From contig JACCYR010000014.1 in the NCBI GenBank assembly GCA_013696385.1, positions 1 through 12,492 on the forward strand: DNA of 12,492 bases, in the 5' to 3' direction. The stretch comes from Acidobacteriota bacterium. GTDB lineage: Bacteria; Acidobacteriota; Blastocatellia; Pyrinomonadales; Pyrinomonadaceae. Below the pieces are notes generated by a model, which searched no databases, had not been told where the DNA came from, and saw only the letters and a program-made list of their open reading frames with translations. The position numbers were made by a program, and so were the translations under genes. Positions 1 through 6,397 of the stretch are shown here, in pieces; the first letter of the stretch is position 1; each line of letters opens with the position of its first letter.

Positions 1-359
1 CCTATATTCAGCCGCTTTTGCGCGGACGGCGTTTTGACATCAATCGGCGAAACATCGAAATCGCCAAGAAAAATCTGAGTTTGACCGACTCGCAATTTCG
101 CCAACGCGCCATCGAAGTTATCGCCCAAGTCGAGCAGGCTTATTGGGATTTGGCTTACGCTTTGCGAAATTTGCAGGTGCAGATTGATGCCGTCAAACAG
201 GCGCGTCAGCAACTCGAAAGCAATCAGAGATTAGTGTCAAAAGGTGTGCTTGCGCCGATTGATATTATTGCCGCCAACACGCAAATCACGACGTTTGAGC
301 AAAGCGTCTATACAGCGCAGGAAGCTATTACGCGGGCGGGAACAATCTTAAAACTTTGA
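1..359 (+). CDS. TolC-like outer-membrane efflux protein, N-terminal part (5' end off window, frameshifted)
   Basis: Outer-membrane channel component of a tripartite efflux or type I secretion system (OEP family). The frame is open from base 3, so the gene starts before the window. Visible are the family's QPLLRG and INRRNIEIAKKNL segments, followed by a long amphipathic helix (VEQAYWDLAYALRNLQVQ) and the 'RLVSKGVLAPIDIIAANTQ' segment typical of the periplasmic helical barrel. The frame ends at TGA 357-359 with ...ITRAGTILKL. The -1 frame across 341-361 reads NNLKTLMLADRT, which is the expected continuation. One base is therefore missing around the GGG at 338-340, and this and the next entry are one gene. 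No other efflux components (RND pump, adaptor) lie in the window; they may be upstream. Confidence 0.85.
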   Translation, partial: YIQPLLRGRRFDINRRNIEIAKKNLSLTDSQFRQRAIEVIAQVEQAYWDLAYALRNLQVQIDAVKQARQQLESNQRLVSKGVLAPIDIIAANTQITTFEQSVYTAQEAITRAGTILKL

Positions 360-1270
360 TGTTGGCGGACCGAACCGCGCCCGAATGGTCGCGTCCGATT
401 ACGCCCGTTTCCGAAGTCAGTCTCGAAGTCCCGCGCATCAGTTTGGAGATTGCCGCCGCCGAAGCCTTAAAAAATCGTCCTGAAATCGCGCAGCTGCAAT
501 CAAACGCCGAAATCAACAAAATTGACGAGCGTTATTTCCGCGACCAATCAAAACCGCAGATTGACTTGATTGGAACATACACGGCAAACGGTTTGGCGGG
601 AACAGCCACCACGCGCCCGACGACCAATACGACTTCCGCCCTGACAACGCGCGTCAACGAACTTTCCGCGCTTGCTGGTTTGCCGCCGCTTCCGACAACG
701 ACGACGACCAATACACTTCCGCCCAATCTCGTCGGCGGCTATTTTAATTCGCTCGGAAACCTGCTGGCACAGGATTATCCGACCTATCGCGTCGGTGTGC
801 AAATTTCTTTGCCGTGGGGAAATCGCACGGCAAAAGCCAATCTCGGACGGACACTCGTTCAATCAGACCGCATCAAAAACCAACAGGCGCAAACCGAACA
901 AATCATCGAAGCCGAAGTCAGAAATTCTCTCCAAGCCCTTTGTTCCGCCGAAGCGCGTCTGGCTTCCGCGCTGGCTTCGCGCCAATCTGCCGAACAGCTT
1001 TCTGAAAGCGAACAACGCCAATTTCGCGCCGGCACGACGACGTTTTATCTCGTTCTCCAACGCCAAACCGAACTTCTCGCCGCACGTGGGCGCGAACTCC
1101 AATCACAGACCGATTTAAACAAAGCCATCTCCGAATTCCAACGCGCCACCGGCGCAACTCTTTCGGCAAACAGCGTAACTATTTCCGACGGCGCAACTTT
1201 GATAAAAACCAACTCGCGCCGCACGACGGCTTTTAATTCTGGATTTTTTACCAATGGCGAATCGAAATAA
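341..1270 (+). CDS. TolC-like outer-membrane efflux protein, C-terminal part (after frameshift)
   Basis: Continuation of the preceding efflux gene in the -1 frame; the family alignment makes sense from NNLKTLMLADRT (341 onward), and no ribosome-binding site supports an independent start at the TTG (356) or ATG (359). It carries the second OEP repeat: EISLEIAAAEALKNRPEI-like helix, a beta strand around QIDLIGTYTANG, a Thr-rich low-complexity loop (about 600-725) expected on the outer face of the barrel, the strand YRVGVQISLPWGNR, and a second helical hairpin (EVRNSLQALCSAEARL ... FRAGTTTFYLVLQRQTELL). It ends with a polar tail at TAA 1268-1270. If the frameshift is a sequencing error the gene is intact; if it is real, the channel is probably not made. 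Convergent with the propeller remnant downstream. Confidence 0.85.
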   Translation, partial: NNLKTLMLADRTAPEWSRPITPVSEVSLEVPRISLEIAAAEALKNRPEIAQLQSNAEINKIDERYFRDQSKPQIDLIGTYTANGLAGTATTRPTTNTTSALTTRVNELSALAGLPPLPTTTTTNTLPPNLVGGYFNSLGNLLAQDYPTYRVGVQISLPWGNRTAKANLGRTLVQSDRIKNQQAQTEQIIEAEVRNSLQALCSAEARLASALASRQSAEQLSESEQRQFRAGTTTFYLVLQRQTELLAARGRELQSQTDLNKAISEFQRATGATLSANSVTISDGATLIKTNSRRTTAFNSGFFTNGESK

Positions 1271-1369
1271 AAAGTAAGAGAAAAAGTAAATCAAACATAT
1301 TTCAAAAAGTGGTGTGAACTAAAAGTAGTGTTGATGGATTTTTCATCAATTGCCACTAGCTTATGTTCT

Positions 1370-1402
1370 GTTCAAAATAAATCTAAAAAAAGTCTTTTGA
1401 AC
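1370..1402. other. Inverted repeat in convergent intergenic region
   Basis: An 8-bp perfect inverted repeat (GTTCAAAA 1370-1377, TTTTGAAC 1395-1402) with a 17-nt A-rich loop lies between the efflux gene (+) and the propeller remnant (-). A second weak hairpin (TTGATG 1331-1336, CATCAA 1344-1349) precedes it. Neither has a following T tract, so a terminator role is only possible. The rest of the 261-nt gap 1271-1531 shows nothing I recognise. Confidence 0.3.
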
Positions 1403-1531
1403 TATGCCCGCCGATGTGCTTTTTGCTTAAAGCGTGGCGTAAAACGATTTACATGTTAGGCACGATTTGAGAATTAAGCGCAAGCAGACGCGGTTCACTA
1501 TTGATTATTTCGGTGATAATATCGCTTTTGA

Positions 1532-2187
1532 TTACTCCGCCCACGCCGGACGATTATCATATGCCGTGTCGTTTGTTATACGAGTTACGTCGCTTCCGTC
1601 GGCGTTCATTGTGTAGATTTCGTAATTAACGTCGCGGTTACTACCAAAAACGATTTTCGAGCCGTCTGGCGACCACGTCGGCACTGCGTCACTCGCCGGA
1701 TGGTTGCTGATGTTCGCGGGATTTGAGCCGTCGGCGTTCATCACATAAATTTCGCCGGTGTCCCGACTATGAAAAGCGATTTTCGAGCCGTCGGGCGACC
1801 ATACGGGATGTTCGTCAAATACCGTGTTGTTCGTCAATCTGCTCGGATTTGAGCCGTCGGCGTTCATTACATAAATTTCAAAGTTGCCATTCCACCTGCC
1901 ATCCTCACGGTTGCTTTCAAACACAATCTTGCCGCCGTCAGGCGACCAATCCGGCGCGTAGTCCGGCACTGTGTTGTTCGTCAATCTCGTTTGGTTCGTT
2001 CCATCGGAGTTCATCACATAGATTTCATAGTTGCCGTCATCCCGGTCGCTGTGAAAGACAATTTTCGTCCCGTCGGGCGACCAGTCGGGATCTTCGTCAC
2101 TCGCGCTATTGGTTGTCAGCCTTGCCAGATTACCGCCGTCGGCATTCATTGTGTAAATCTCATAATTACCGTCGTTTCTGTTGCTCC
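1532..2187 (-). pseudogene. PD40/TolB-like beta-propeller protein, 3' remnant cut by an IS
   Basis: On the minus strand this reads as about five consecutive PD40 (WD40-like, TolB-type) propeller blades. Each has the motif EIY(V/T)MN(A/S)DG, then a Leu/Ile-Thr-Asn segment, then WSPDG and K-IVF. The blades end DPDWSPDG, APDWSPDG, HPVWSPDG, VPTWSPDG and finally RPAWAE before the stop, so this is the genuine C terminus. The first ATG (2147-2149) lies in the middle of a blade. The frame stays open upstream as SNRNDGNYEIYT right up to base 2187, where the insertion sequence begins, so the start codon and N-terminal part are missing. Such proteins are usually secreted and bind partners or ligands; no function can be assigned to this fragment. 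The missing 5' half is not on the other side of the IS. Confidence 0.85.
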
Positions 2188-2189
2188 TA

Positions 2190-2209
2190 TTCCCTTTAGG
2201 GCAATAAAT
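2190..2209 (+). repeat. Left terminal inverted repeat of IS630-type element
   Basis: Eleven perfect bases (TTCCCTTTAGG) pair with the right end, followed by a partly matching ATAAA block. The TA at 2188-2189 just outside is the presumed target duplication. Confidence 0.85.
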
Positions 2210-2224
2210 CTATAAAATGGCTAA

Positions 2225-2893
2225 ATGCCTAAATCTATAAAAGCTGAATTCGATAAAAAAGGTTTTGATGATGTTCAATGGAATAAATACTTTCGTCGGT
2301 ATCAACAAGAATATATTCGCAAACGCCTCAGAGCCATTAAACTTTTTGCCGAAAACAATGATGTTTCGACTATTTCAAACACTCTTTCACTCAACAAAAA
2401 CTCGGTCTATATCTTTCTCGCCGCGTATCTCAAAGAAGGCTTTCAAGGACTGTGCCGTGTGGCGGTGCGTCCCAAACCGACTCGTTTGACCACCGCCCAA
2501 GAACTCCTCTTCAAGCAAACGATTGTTTCCAAATCTCCTTTTGAATGCGATTTGGAAGGCAACATTTGGACGGGCGAACTAATGCGTCAATTGATCAAAC
2601 GAGAGTTTGCGGTTGATTATAAAAGCGGCATTTATGACTTGCTTGACCGTCTCAACCTCTCCCATCAAAAGGCTCATTCAGATTATCAAAATGCTGACAA
2701 AGACGAACAGCTCCGATTTCTCGACCAATTCAAACAAACTTTGCTCGCTTCCGACAAAACCAACGCCACGCTGACTTTCGATGAATTTTCAATTAGCTCT
2801 AAACCAAGCAACTATTACGGGTGGGCAGAACGAAACACTCGTCCACGCGTGAAAACCGATGAAAAAAACGAGAGCGCACCAACGGACTGTTAA
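2225..2893 (+). CDS. IS630-family transposase, N-terminal frame (orfA)
   Basis: Encodes the DNA-binding half and the first catalytic residue of an IS630-type DDE transposase. Residues about 30-75 form a helix-turn-helix (RLRAIKLFAENNDVSTISNTL ... KNSVYIFLAAYLKEG), followed by a second HTH-like region (GELMRQLIKREFAVDYKSGI). The first catalytic Asp is in TLTFDEFSIS (D186). The frame runs to VKTDEK and then goes out of register, ending NESAPTDC at TAA 2891-2893. The -1 frame continues as RERTNGLLTVELF, the normal family sequence, so the full enzyme needs a -1 shift at 2863-2869 or the shift reflects a lost base. No clear ribosome-binding site precedes the ATG. Confidence 0.85.
   Translation: MPKSIKAEFDKKGFDDVQWNKYFRRYQQEYIRKRLRAIKLFAENNDVSTISNTLSLNKNSVYIFLAAYLKEGFQGLCRVAVRPKPTRLTTAQELLFKQTIVSKSPFECDLEGNIWTGELMRQLIKREFAVDYKSGIYDLLDRLNLSHQKAHSDYQNADKDEQLRFLDQFKQTLLASDKTNATLTFDEFSISSKPSNYYGWAERNTRPRVKTDEKNESAPTDC
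2863..2869 (+). promoter_or_regulatory. Candidate -1 frameshift site A AAA AAC in the transposase
   Basis: In the orfA frame the codons are GAA AAA AAC, giving the X XXY YYZ heptamer A AAA AAC. A -1 slip there leads directly into the orfB frame with an uninterrupted family sequence. A small palindrome (ACTGTTAACAGT, 2886-2897) and a 5-bp hairpin (2892-2906) lie downstream but about 17-22 nt away, further than usual stimulators. The A7 run could also simply have lost a base. Confidence 0.5.
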
Positions 2894-3318
2894 CAGTTGA
2901 ACTGTTTTCTGCCGAATGCTATTTTCAAACCAAAAAGAAAGCCAAAAGTTTTGATATTGCCGACTTCTTTGTTGATTTGGCAAACTCTCTTTACGCTCAA
3001 GGCTATACCTCAGCCGATATTTTTCTGGACAACAATCCCACCCACAAAAATAAAATGAAAACTGATTTCCTAAACAAACTCGACATTCCGATCACGATCA
3101 GATTTCATCATTTTCCCAGATACTCACCACTTTGTAATCCGACTGAATACCTGATTCATTTGATTCGCCAAAAGTATTTACACCATCACGATTACAAATT
3201 GAATCTCCAAGAACTTGAAAAAATCCTCAGCGATAACCTGCTTGGCAAAGCCTTTATTTCCAAAGAACAACTTGTTAATATTTTAGAACACATCCACAAT
3301 CTTGTTTTATCAACCTAA
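2869..3318 (+). CDS. IS630-family transposase, C-terminal frame (orfB)
   Basis: Second part of the transposase, in the -1 frame relative to orfA, starting with RERTNGLLTVELFSAECYFQ immediately after the slippery heptamer. It supplies the remaining catalytic residues: Asp in ADIFLDNNPTHKNK and Glu in SPLCNPTEYLIHLI, so the DDE triad is complete across the two frames. The first ATG in this frame (2977) is internal to the domain and has no convincing ribosome-binding site, so independent translation is unlikely to give a useful protein. It stops in the right terminal repeat. Confidence 0.85.
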   Translation, partial: RERTNGLLTVELFSAECYFQTKKKAKSFDIADFFVDLANSLYAQGYTSADIFLDNNPTHKNKMKTDFLNKLDIPITIRFHHFPRYSPLCNPTEYLIHLIRQKYLHHHDYKLNLQELEKILSDNLLGKAFISKEQLVNILEHIHNLVLST

Positions 3319-3324
3319 AGGGAA
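3305..3324 (-). repeat. Right terminal inverted repeat of IS630-type element
   Basis: Reverse complement begins TTCCCTTTAGG, identical to the left end for 11 bases, then diverges with an ATAAA block in common. The transposase stop codon TAA (3316-3318) lies inside this repeat. TA at 3325-3326 follows. Confidence 0.85.
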
Positions 3325-3652
3325 TAATTTGGTTTTTGAGATTGACGACGTTGACGAACTTTTCCCGAACGAATCGGAAATCAGCATTTACCGCGTTATC
3401 CAGGAAAGTCTCAACAATATAATCAAACACGCCGAAGCGACCGAAGCGCGGGTTTCGATAGAGAAAACCGAACGCTTTGTGATTATTAAAATAGAAGACG
3501 ACGGCAAAGGCTTTGAAGTTCATGACACCGACGGCAACGGTTTCGGTTTGATTGGAATGACGGAAAGAGTAAGAATGCTGGGCGGCACACTTTCAATTGA
3601 ATCCGCATCTCTGAAGGGAACGAAAATTATTATTAAGTTGGAACTTAAATAA
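3325..3652 (+). pseudogene. NarL-partner sensor histidine kinase, C-terminal ATPase remnant
   Basis: Only the catalytic ATP-binding (HATPase_c) domain of a DesK/NarX-type histidine kinase remains, about 108 residues. Visible are the N box (YRVIQESLNNIIKHAEA), the G1 box (DDGKGFE) and the G2 box (GFGLIGMTERVRMLGG), ending with a strand TKIIIKLELK. The phospho-accepting His region (HisKA_3) and all sensor sequence are missing: the reading frame enters directly from the IS end at 3324. Its stop TAA (3650-3652) overlaps the ATG of the response regulator by one base (TAATG), the usual translational coupling of a kinase-regulator operon. A kinase without its DHp and sensor domains cannot signal. 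Confidence 0.9.
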
Positions 3653-4116
3653 TGGAAACTCGGATAAAAATCGTGATGGCTGACGACCATCCAATCGTGC
3701 GGCAAGGTTTGCGGCAAATGATTGAAGCCGATAAAAATTTAGTCATCGTTGCCGAAGCGGGCGACGGGCAAACCGCGCTCGCGCTGATTGAAACGCATCA
3801 GCCTGATGTCGCCGTGCTGGATATTGATATGCCGGAATTGGACGGATTTGCCGTCGCGCGTGAACTGCGGAAAACTAAGTTTCCGGTTGAAATTGTTTTC
3901 CTGACGATGCACAGCGAAGAGGAGCTTTTTCAAGCCGCGATGGATTTGGGAATCAAAGGCTATGTGCTGAAAGACAGCGCGATAACCGACGTTGTGGCGA
4001 GCATTAAAGCCGTTGCCAGAGGTCGTTCGTTTTTGAGTCCGGCTTTATCTTCGCTCTTATTAAATCGCCGTCGCCGCGCCGAAGAACTCGAACGAGAACA
4101 ACCCGGACTGCATTAA
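3652..4116 (+). CDS. NarL/FixJ-type response regulator, receiver domain (truncated by in-frame stop)
   Basis: Receiver domain of a LuxR/NarL-class transcriptional regulator, partner of the overlapping kinase remnant. Conserved phosphorylation residues are present: acidic pair D11-D12, phospho-acceptor D57 (VLDIDMP), switch T85 (VFLTMH) and K107 (YVLKDS). The linker ends LEREQPGLH and is followed by TAA at 4114-4116. Directly after it, in the same frame, the HTH domain continues, so the normal protein would be about 217 residues (3652-4305). The receiver alone could still be made and phosphorylated by another kinase, but would not bind DNA. The start overlaps the kinase stop (TAATG), which fixes it. 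Confidence 0.9.
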   Translation: METRIKIVMADDHPIVRQGLRQMIEADKNLVIVAEAGDGQTALALIETHQPDVAVLDIDMPELDGFAVARELRKTKFPVEIVFLTMHSEEELFQAAMDLGIKGYVLKDSAITDVVASIKAVARGRSFLSPALSSLLLNRRRRAEELEREQPGLH

Positions 4117-4305
4117 CTTACGCCGACCGAAAAACGCATTCTCAAGTTTATTGCCGAAGACAAAACCAGCAAGCAAATCGGCGAAGAACTTTTTATCAGC
4201 TACCGCACGGTCGAAACTCACCGCGCCAACATTTCGCGCAAACTCGATTTGCGCGGCTCGCTCGCGCTCGTCAAATTCGCCGTCGCGCATAAATCGGAAC
4301 TTTAA
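4117..4305 (+). pseudogene. LuxR-type HTH domain separated from its receiver by a nonsense codon
   Basis: Same frame as the preceding receiver. It reads LTPTEKRILKFIAEDKTSKQ, then IGEELFISYRTVETHRANIS, then RKLDLRGSLALVKFAVAHKSEL and a proper TAA at 4303-4305. This is a complete GerE/LuxR helix-turn-helix, with the TVETHRANI recognition helix. It has no start codon of its own with a ribosome-binding site. It is well preserved apart from the stop, so the nonsense change at 4114-4116 is probably recent, or the codon is misread in this sequence. Confidence 0.88.
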
Positions 4306-4320
4306 CGCAAGACAAATTAC

Positions 4321-4398
4321 AACCATGAAGGAACACGAAGGTTTCACGAAGGTTTTTCTAATTCTTCCTTCGCGCATTTTTCGTGTTTTTTCGCGGTT
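4321..4398. repeat. Imperfect palindromic repeat (REP/MITE-like)
   Basis: A nested inverted repeat: AACC (4321-4324) with GGTT (4395-4398), AACACGAA (4332-4339) with TTCGTGTT (4380-4387), and CGAAGG (4347-4352) with CCTTCG (4367-4372). The left half repeats the word CACGAAGG. Such small palindromic units are often dispersed in intergenic DNA of environmental bacteria. Whether this one is multicopy cannot be seen here. It lies downstream of the broken response regulator and could also fold in RNA. Confidence 0.55.
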
Positions 4399-4495
4399 AA
4401 TTTTTTGTTATTCAAAAATAAGTGTTCACACTTAGTCCGAATTACGTATAAACACGGATTTCCAAGCCTCGCAAACTTGCCTAAACTTCCTTTCA

Positions 4496-4879
4496 ATGAA
4501 TTCCAATTTAACGAGAACTATGAGGATGAAAGTCTTGACTGTGGACGACAACGAACAGGCGCGACAAATGATTAAACATTATTTGCGCGAGTTGTCGGAC
4601 GAGTTCCGCGAGTGCGCGGACGGCGCGGAAGCCGTTTCCGCTTACGCCGAATTTACGCCCGACTGGGTTTTGATGGATTGGGAGATGAAACAGGTCAACG
4701 GACTCGTTGCGACGCGCGACATTATCGCCGACTTTCCCGACGCGAAAGTTTTAATGGTAACAAACTACGACGAAAAGGATTTGCGCCAGGCGGCACGCGA
4801 CGCGGGTGGGCGCGGATTTGTCTTGAAAGACGATTTGCTTTCGCTGCGCTCGCTGCTCATGGAAGCGCAAACGCATTAG
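4496..4879 (+). CDS. Single-domain response regulator (CheY-like receiver)
   Basis: A stand-alone receiver of up to 127 residues with no output domain. The conserved set is complete when numbered from the ATG at 4496: D17-D18 (TVDDNE), phospho-acceptor D61 (VLMDWEM), switch T89 (LMVTNYD) and K111 (FVLKDD). Three in-frame ATGs occur (4496, 4520, 4526); the receiver fold begins at MKVLTVDD, so 4520 or 4526 may be the real start, but no clear ribosome-binding site decides it. It may shuttle phosphate or act by protein contacts. It lies apart from any intact kinase. A near copy of its 3' end occurs at 6218-6250. Upstream 4399-4495 contains no promoter I can defend. Confidence 0.88.
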   Translation: MNSNLTRTMRMKVLTVDDNEQARQMIKHYLRELSDEFRECADGAEAVSAYAEFTPDWVLMDWEMKQVNGLVATRDIIADFPDAKVLMVTNYDEKDLRQAARDAGGRGFVLKDDLLSLRSLLMEAQTH

Positions 4880-4942
4880 CGGAAAAAGAGAGATCGAGAG
4901 TTAAGGCTAAAAATAAATTTTAATGACAATAAGGAGTTTCAG

Positions 4943-4972
4943 ATGACAAACAACAAAATGACAAACAACAAA
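4943..4972 (+). repeat. Exact tandem 15-bp duplication at the start codon
   Basis: ATGACAAACAACAAA occurs twice in a row, encoding MTNNK-MTNNK. Both ATGs are in frame. The first has the better-spaced Shine-Dalgarno sequence. The duplication only lengthens the signal-peptide n-region. Confidence 0.9.
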
Positions 4973-6142
4973 AATCGCCAATTAAGATTGCTGCTGACGT
5001 TTCTCGTATTTGGCAGTATAGTGGTCTTCGGCGCGCAGAATATAGCGGCGCAGGACACGGACGGCGACGGCGTTCCTGATGTCCGCGACAACTGCCCGAC
5101 CACGTTCAATCCCGAAAAAATTGCTTTTACTTCCACCCGCGACGGCAACGGTGAGATTTACGTGATGAACGCCGACGGTACGAATCAAACTAACGTGTCC
5201 AACAATCCGGCGGAGGATTTCGAGCCGTCGTGGGGCGCACAGGCGGATTCGGACGGCGACGGTATCGGCGATGCCTGCGAGAATGCCGCTCCCGCAGCCG
5301 CGGGCGACGCATACAGCACGAACGAAGACACCGCCCTCAACGTCGCCGCGCCCGGCGTGTTGACCAACGACACCGACGGCGAGATGGACACGCTCACGGC
5401 AATGCTTGTCAGCAGTCCATCCAACGCCGCCGCGTTCACCTTCAACGCGAACGGCTCGTTCACCTACACGCCCGCCGCTAACTTCAACGGCACCGACTCG
5501 TTCACCTACAAAGTCTCGGACGGCTCGCTCGAATCGAACACGGCGACCGTCACCATTGCCGTCAATGCCGTCAACGACCCGCCGACTATCAGCGGCGCAG
5601 CCATCACTCGCCAGCAAGCCGCTCCCGGAACAGTCTCGACGATTGCCGCCGTTTCGGATGCGGATAATTCCGCCGGAAGTTTGACCGTGACCACGACGAG
5701 CGTTCCGGCGGGCATTACGGTAACGAATATCACCAACACCAACGGCACGATTACCGCCACCGTCGCGGCTTCGTGCGGCGCGGCGGTCGGCAACAACACC
5801 GTCGGGCTGAAAGTTACCGACAGCGGCGGCGCGATGGCGACGGCTAATCTGATTGTTAACGTCACCACCGGTACGGACACCGACGGCGACGGGCAAGGCG
5901 ATGTCTGCGACACGGACGATGATAACGACGGCGTTCCCGACACGGCGGACAACTGCCCGCTGACCTTCAACCCTGACCAAGCCGACTTTGACCTTGACGG
6001 CATCGGCGATACCTGCGACCCGCAAACCGGACCGCCGCGCAATAAAGAACAATGTAAAAATGGCGGCTGGATGCGCTTTGATTTCCCGCGTACGTTCAGA
6101 AATCAAGGCGATTGTATTCAGTTCGTCAACACCGGCAGGTAG
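4943..6142 (+). CDS. Secreted thrombospondin type 3 / Ig-like repeat protein with an inserted PD40 blade
   Basis: A 399-residue exported protein. AAGGAG (4931-4936) lies 6 nt before the ATG. A signal peptide spans about residues 1-37 (basic start, LLLTFLVFGSIVVFG core, cleavage near IAAQ). Order of parts: TSP3 calcium-binding motif DTDGDGVPDVRDNCPTTFNP (38-57); one PD40 propeller blade (58-98, EIYVMNADGTNQ); the rest of a TSP3 unit (DSDGDGIGDACE, 102-113); a cadherin/Ig-like Big_9-type domain (about 116-217, NEDTALNV ... NDTDG ... FTYTPAANFNGTDSFTYKV); a second Ig-like segment (218-312); further TSP3 units (DTDGDGQGD, DDDNDGVPD, DNCPLTFNPDQADFDLDGIG); and a Cys-containing tail (QCKNGGWMRF ... 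NQGDCIQF). Calcium binding by the Asp-rich motifs and cell-surface or extracellular location are inferred from the families. No enzyme domain is visible. Confidence 0.85.
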   Translation: MTNNKMTNNKNRQLRLLLTFLVFGSIVVFGAQNIAAQDTDGDGVPDVRDNCPTTFNPEKIAFTSTRDGNGEIYVMNADGTNQTNVSNNPAEDFEPSWGAQADSDGDGIGDACENAAPAAAGDAYSTNEDTALNVAAPGVLTNDTDGEMDTLTAMLVSSPSNAAAFTFNANGSFTYTPAANFNGTDSFTYKVSDGSLESNTATVTIAVNAVNDPPTISGAAITRQQAAPGTVSTIAAVSDADNSAGSLTVTTTSVPAGITVTNITNTNGTITATVAASCGAAVGNNTVGLKVTDSGGAMATANLIVNVTTGTDTDGDGQGDVCDTDDDNDGVPDTADNCPLTFNPDQADFDLDGIGDTCDPQTGPPRNKEQCKNGGWMRFDFPRTFRNQGDCIQFVNTGR

Positions 6143-6170
6143 CGGCGGCAAACTAATCGCAAACACCCGC

Positions 6171-6198
6171 GCGGGGCAGTCAAATAAAACTGTCCCGC
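6171..6198 (+). terminator. GC-rich stem-loop after the TSP3 gene, possible terminator
   Basis: GCGGGGCAGT (6171-6180) and ACTGTCCCGC (6189-6198) form a 10-bp stem with one G-U pair and an 8-nt loop, 29 nt after the stop codon at 6142. No T tract follows, so an intrinsic terminator is only likely if incomplete; it could be an RNA 3'-end stabiliser. Confidence 0.4.
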
Positions 6199-6217
6199 CC
6201 AAACTCAAGTTTGCAGA

Positions 6218-6265
6218 TTGAAAGACGATTTACTTTCGCTGCGTTCGTTTAAAAAAATCAATTGA
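6218..6265 (+). pseudogene. Remnant of the 3' end of a second CheY-like receiver gene
   Basis: Bases 6218-6250 match 4823-4855 in the CheY-like gene with 4 differences in 33; over the 29-base core only 2 differ, both at third codon positions (TTG/TTA and CGC/CGT) and synonymous. Translated, it reads LKDDLLSLRS followed by FKKIN and TGA (6263-6265), against LKDDLLSLRS in the intact gene. No receiver sequence precedes it. This is best explained as the last scrap of a paralogous receiver gene or of a duplication that spanned the TSP3 gene. Confidence 0.65.
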
Positions 6266-6397
6266 ACATTAGCCCGAAACTTAAAGGATAAAACTATGAA
6301 GAAAAATACAACAATTAACGCCTGTTTGACGCAAACCGGCATTGCCCCAAAAACTACAACCGGAGTTGTTTGCAACTTCAATCAAAAGGAAAAAATT

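Larger units (their letters stand above)
2190..3324 (+). mobile_element. IS630-family insertion sequence, 1135 bp
   Basis: The element is bounded by terminal inverted repeats with perfect ends TTCCCTTTAGG (2190-2200) and CCTAAAGGGAA (3314-3324), and flanked by TA on both sides (2188-2189, 3325-3326). TA target duplication, about 1.1 kb length and a DDE transposase with IS630-type motifs place it in the IS630/Tc1-mariner superfamily. The transposase occupies two frames. Both flanking genes lack their 5' ends, so the two flanks do not derive from one uninterrupted target gene. Confidence 0.9.

Noticed and set aside
1400..1470. GTTAGGC near 1455-1461 with nearby hairpins, resembling an integron attC core
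   Set aside because: No matching RYYYAAC or GTTRRRY partner is found at suitable spacing on either strand and there is no integrase or cassette-like gene order.
2977..3318. orfB as an independently started small gene at ATG 2977
   Set aside because: The ATG is internal to the catalytic domain, lacks a convincing ribosome-binding site, and the family sequence continues upstream to 2869 in the same frame.
4982..6208. Long open frame (408 codons) on the minus strand over the TSP3 gene
   Set aside because: It is a compositional shadow of the Asp/Gly/Thr-rich plus-strand gene; the translation is Arg/Val/Gly-rich with no domain, and the plus strand has a ribosome-binding site, signal peptide and recognisable domains.
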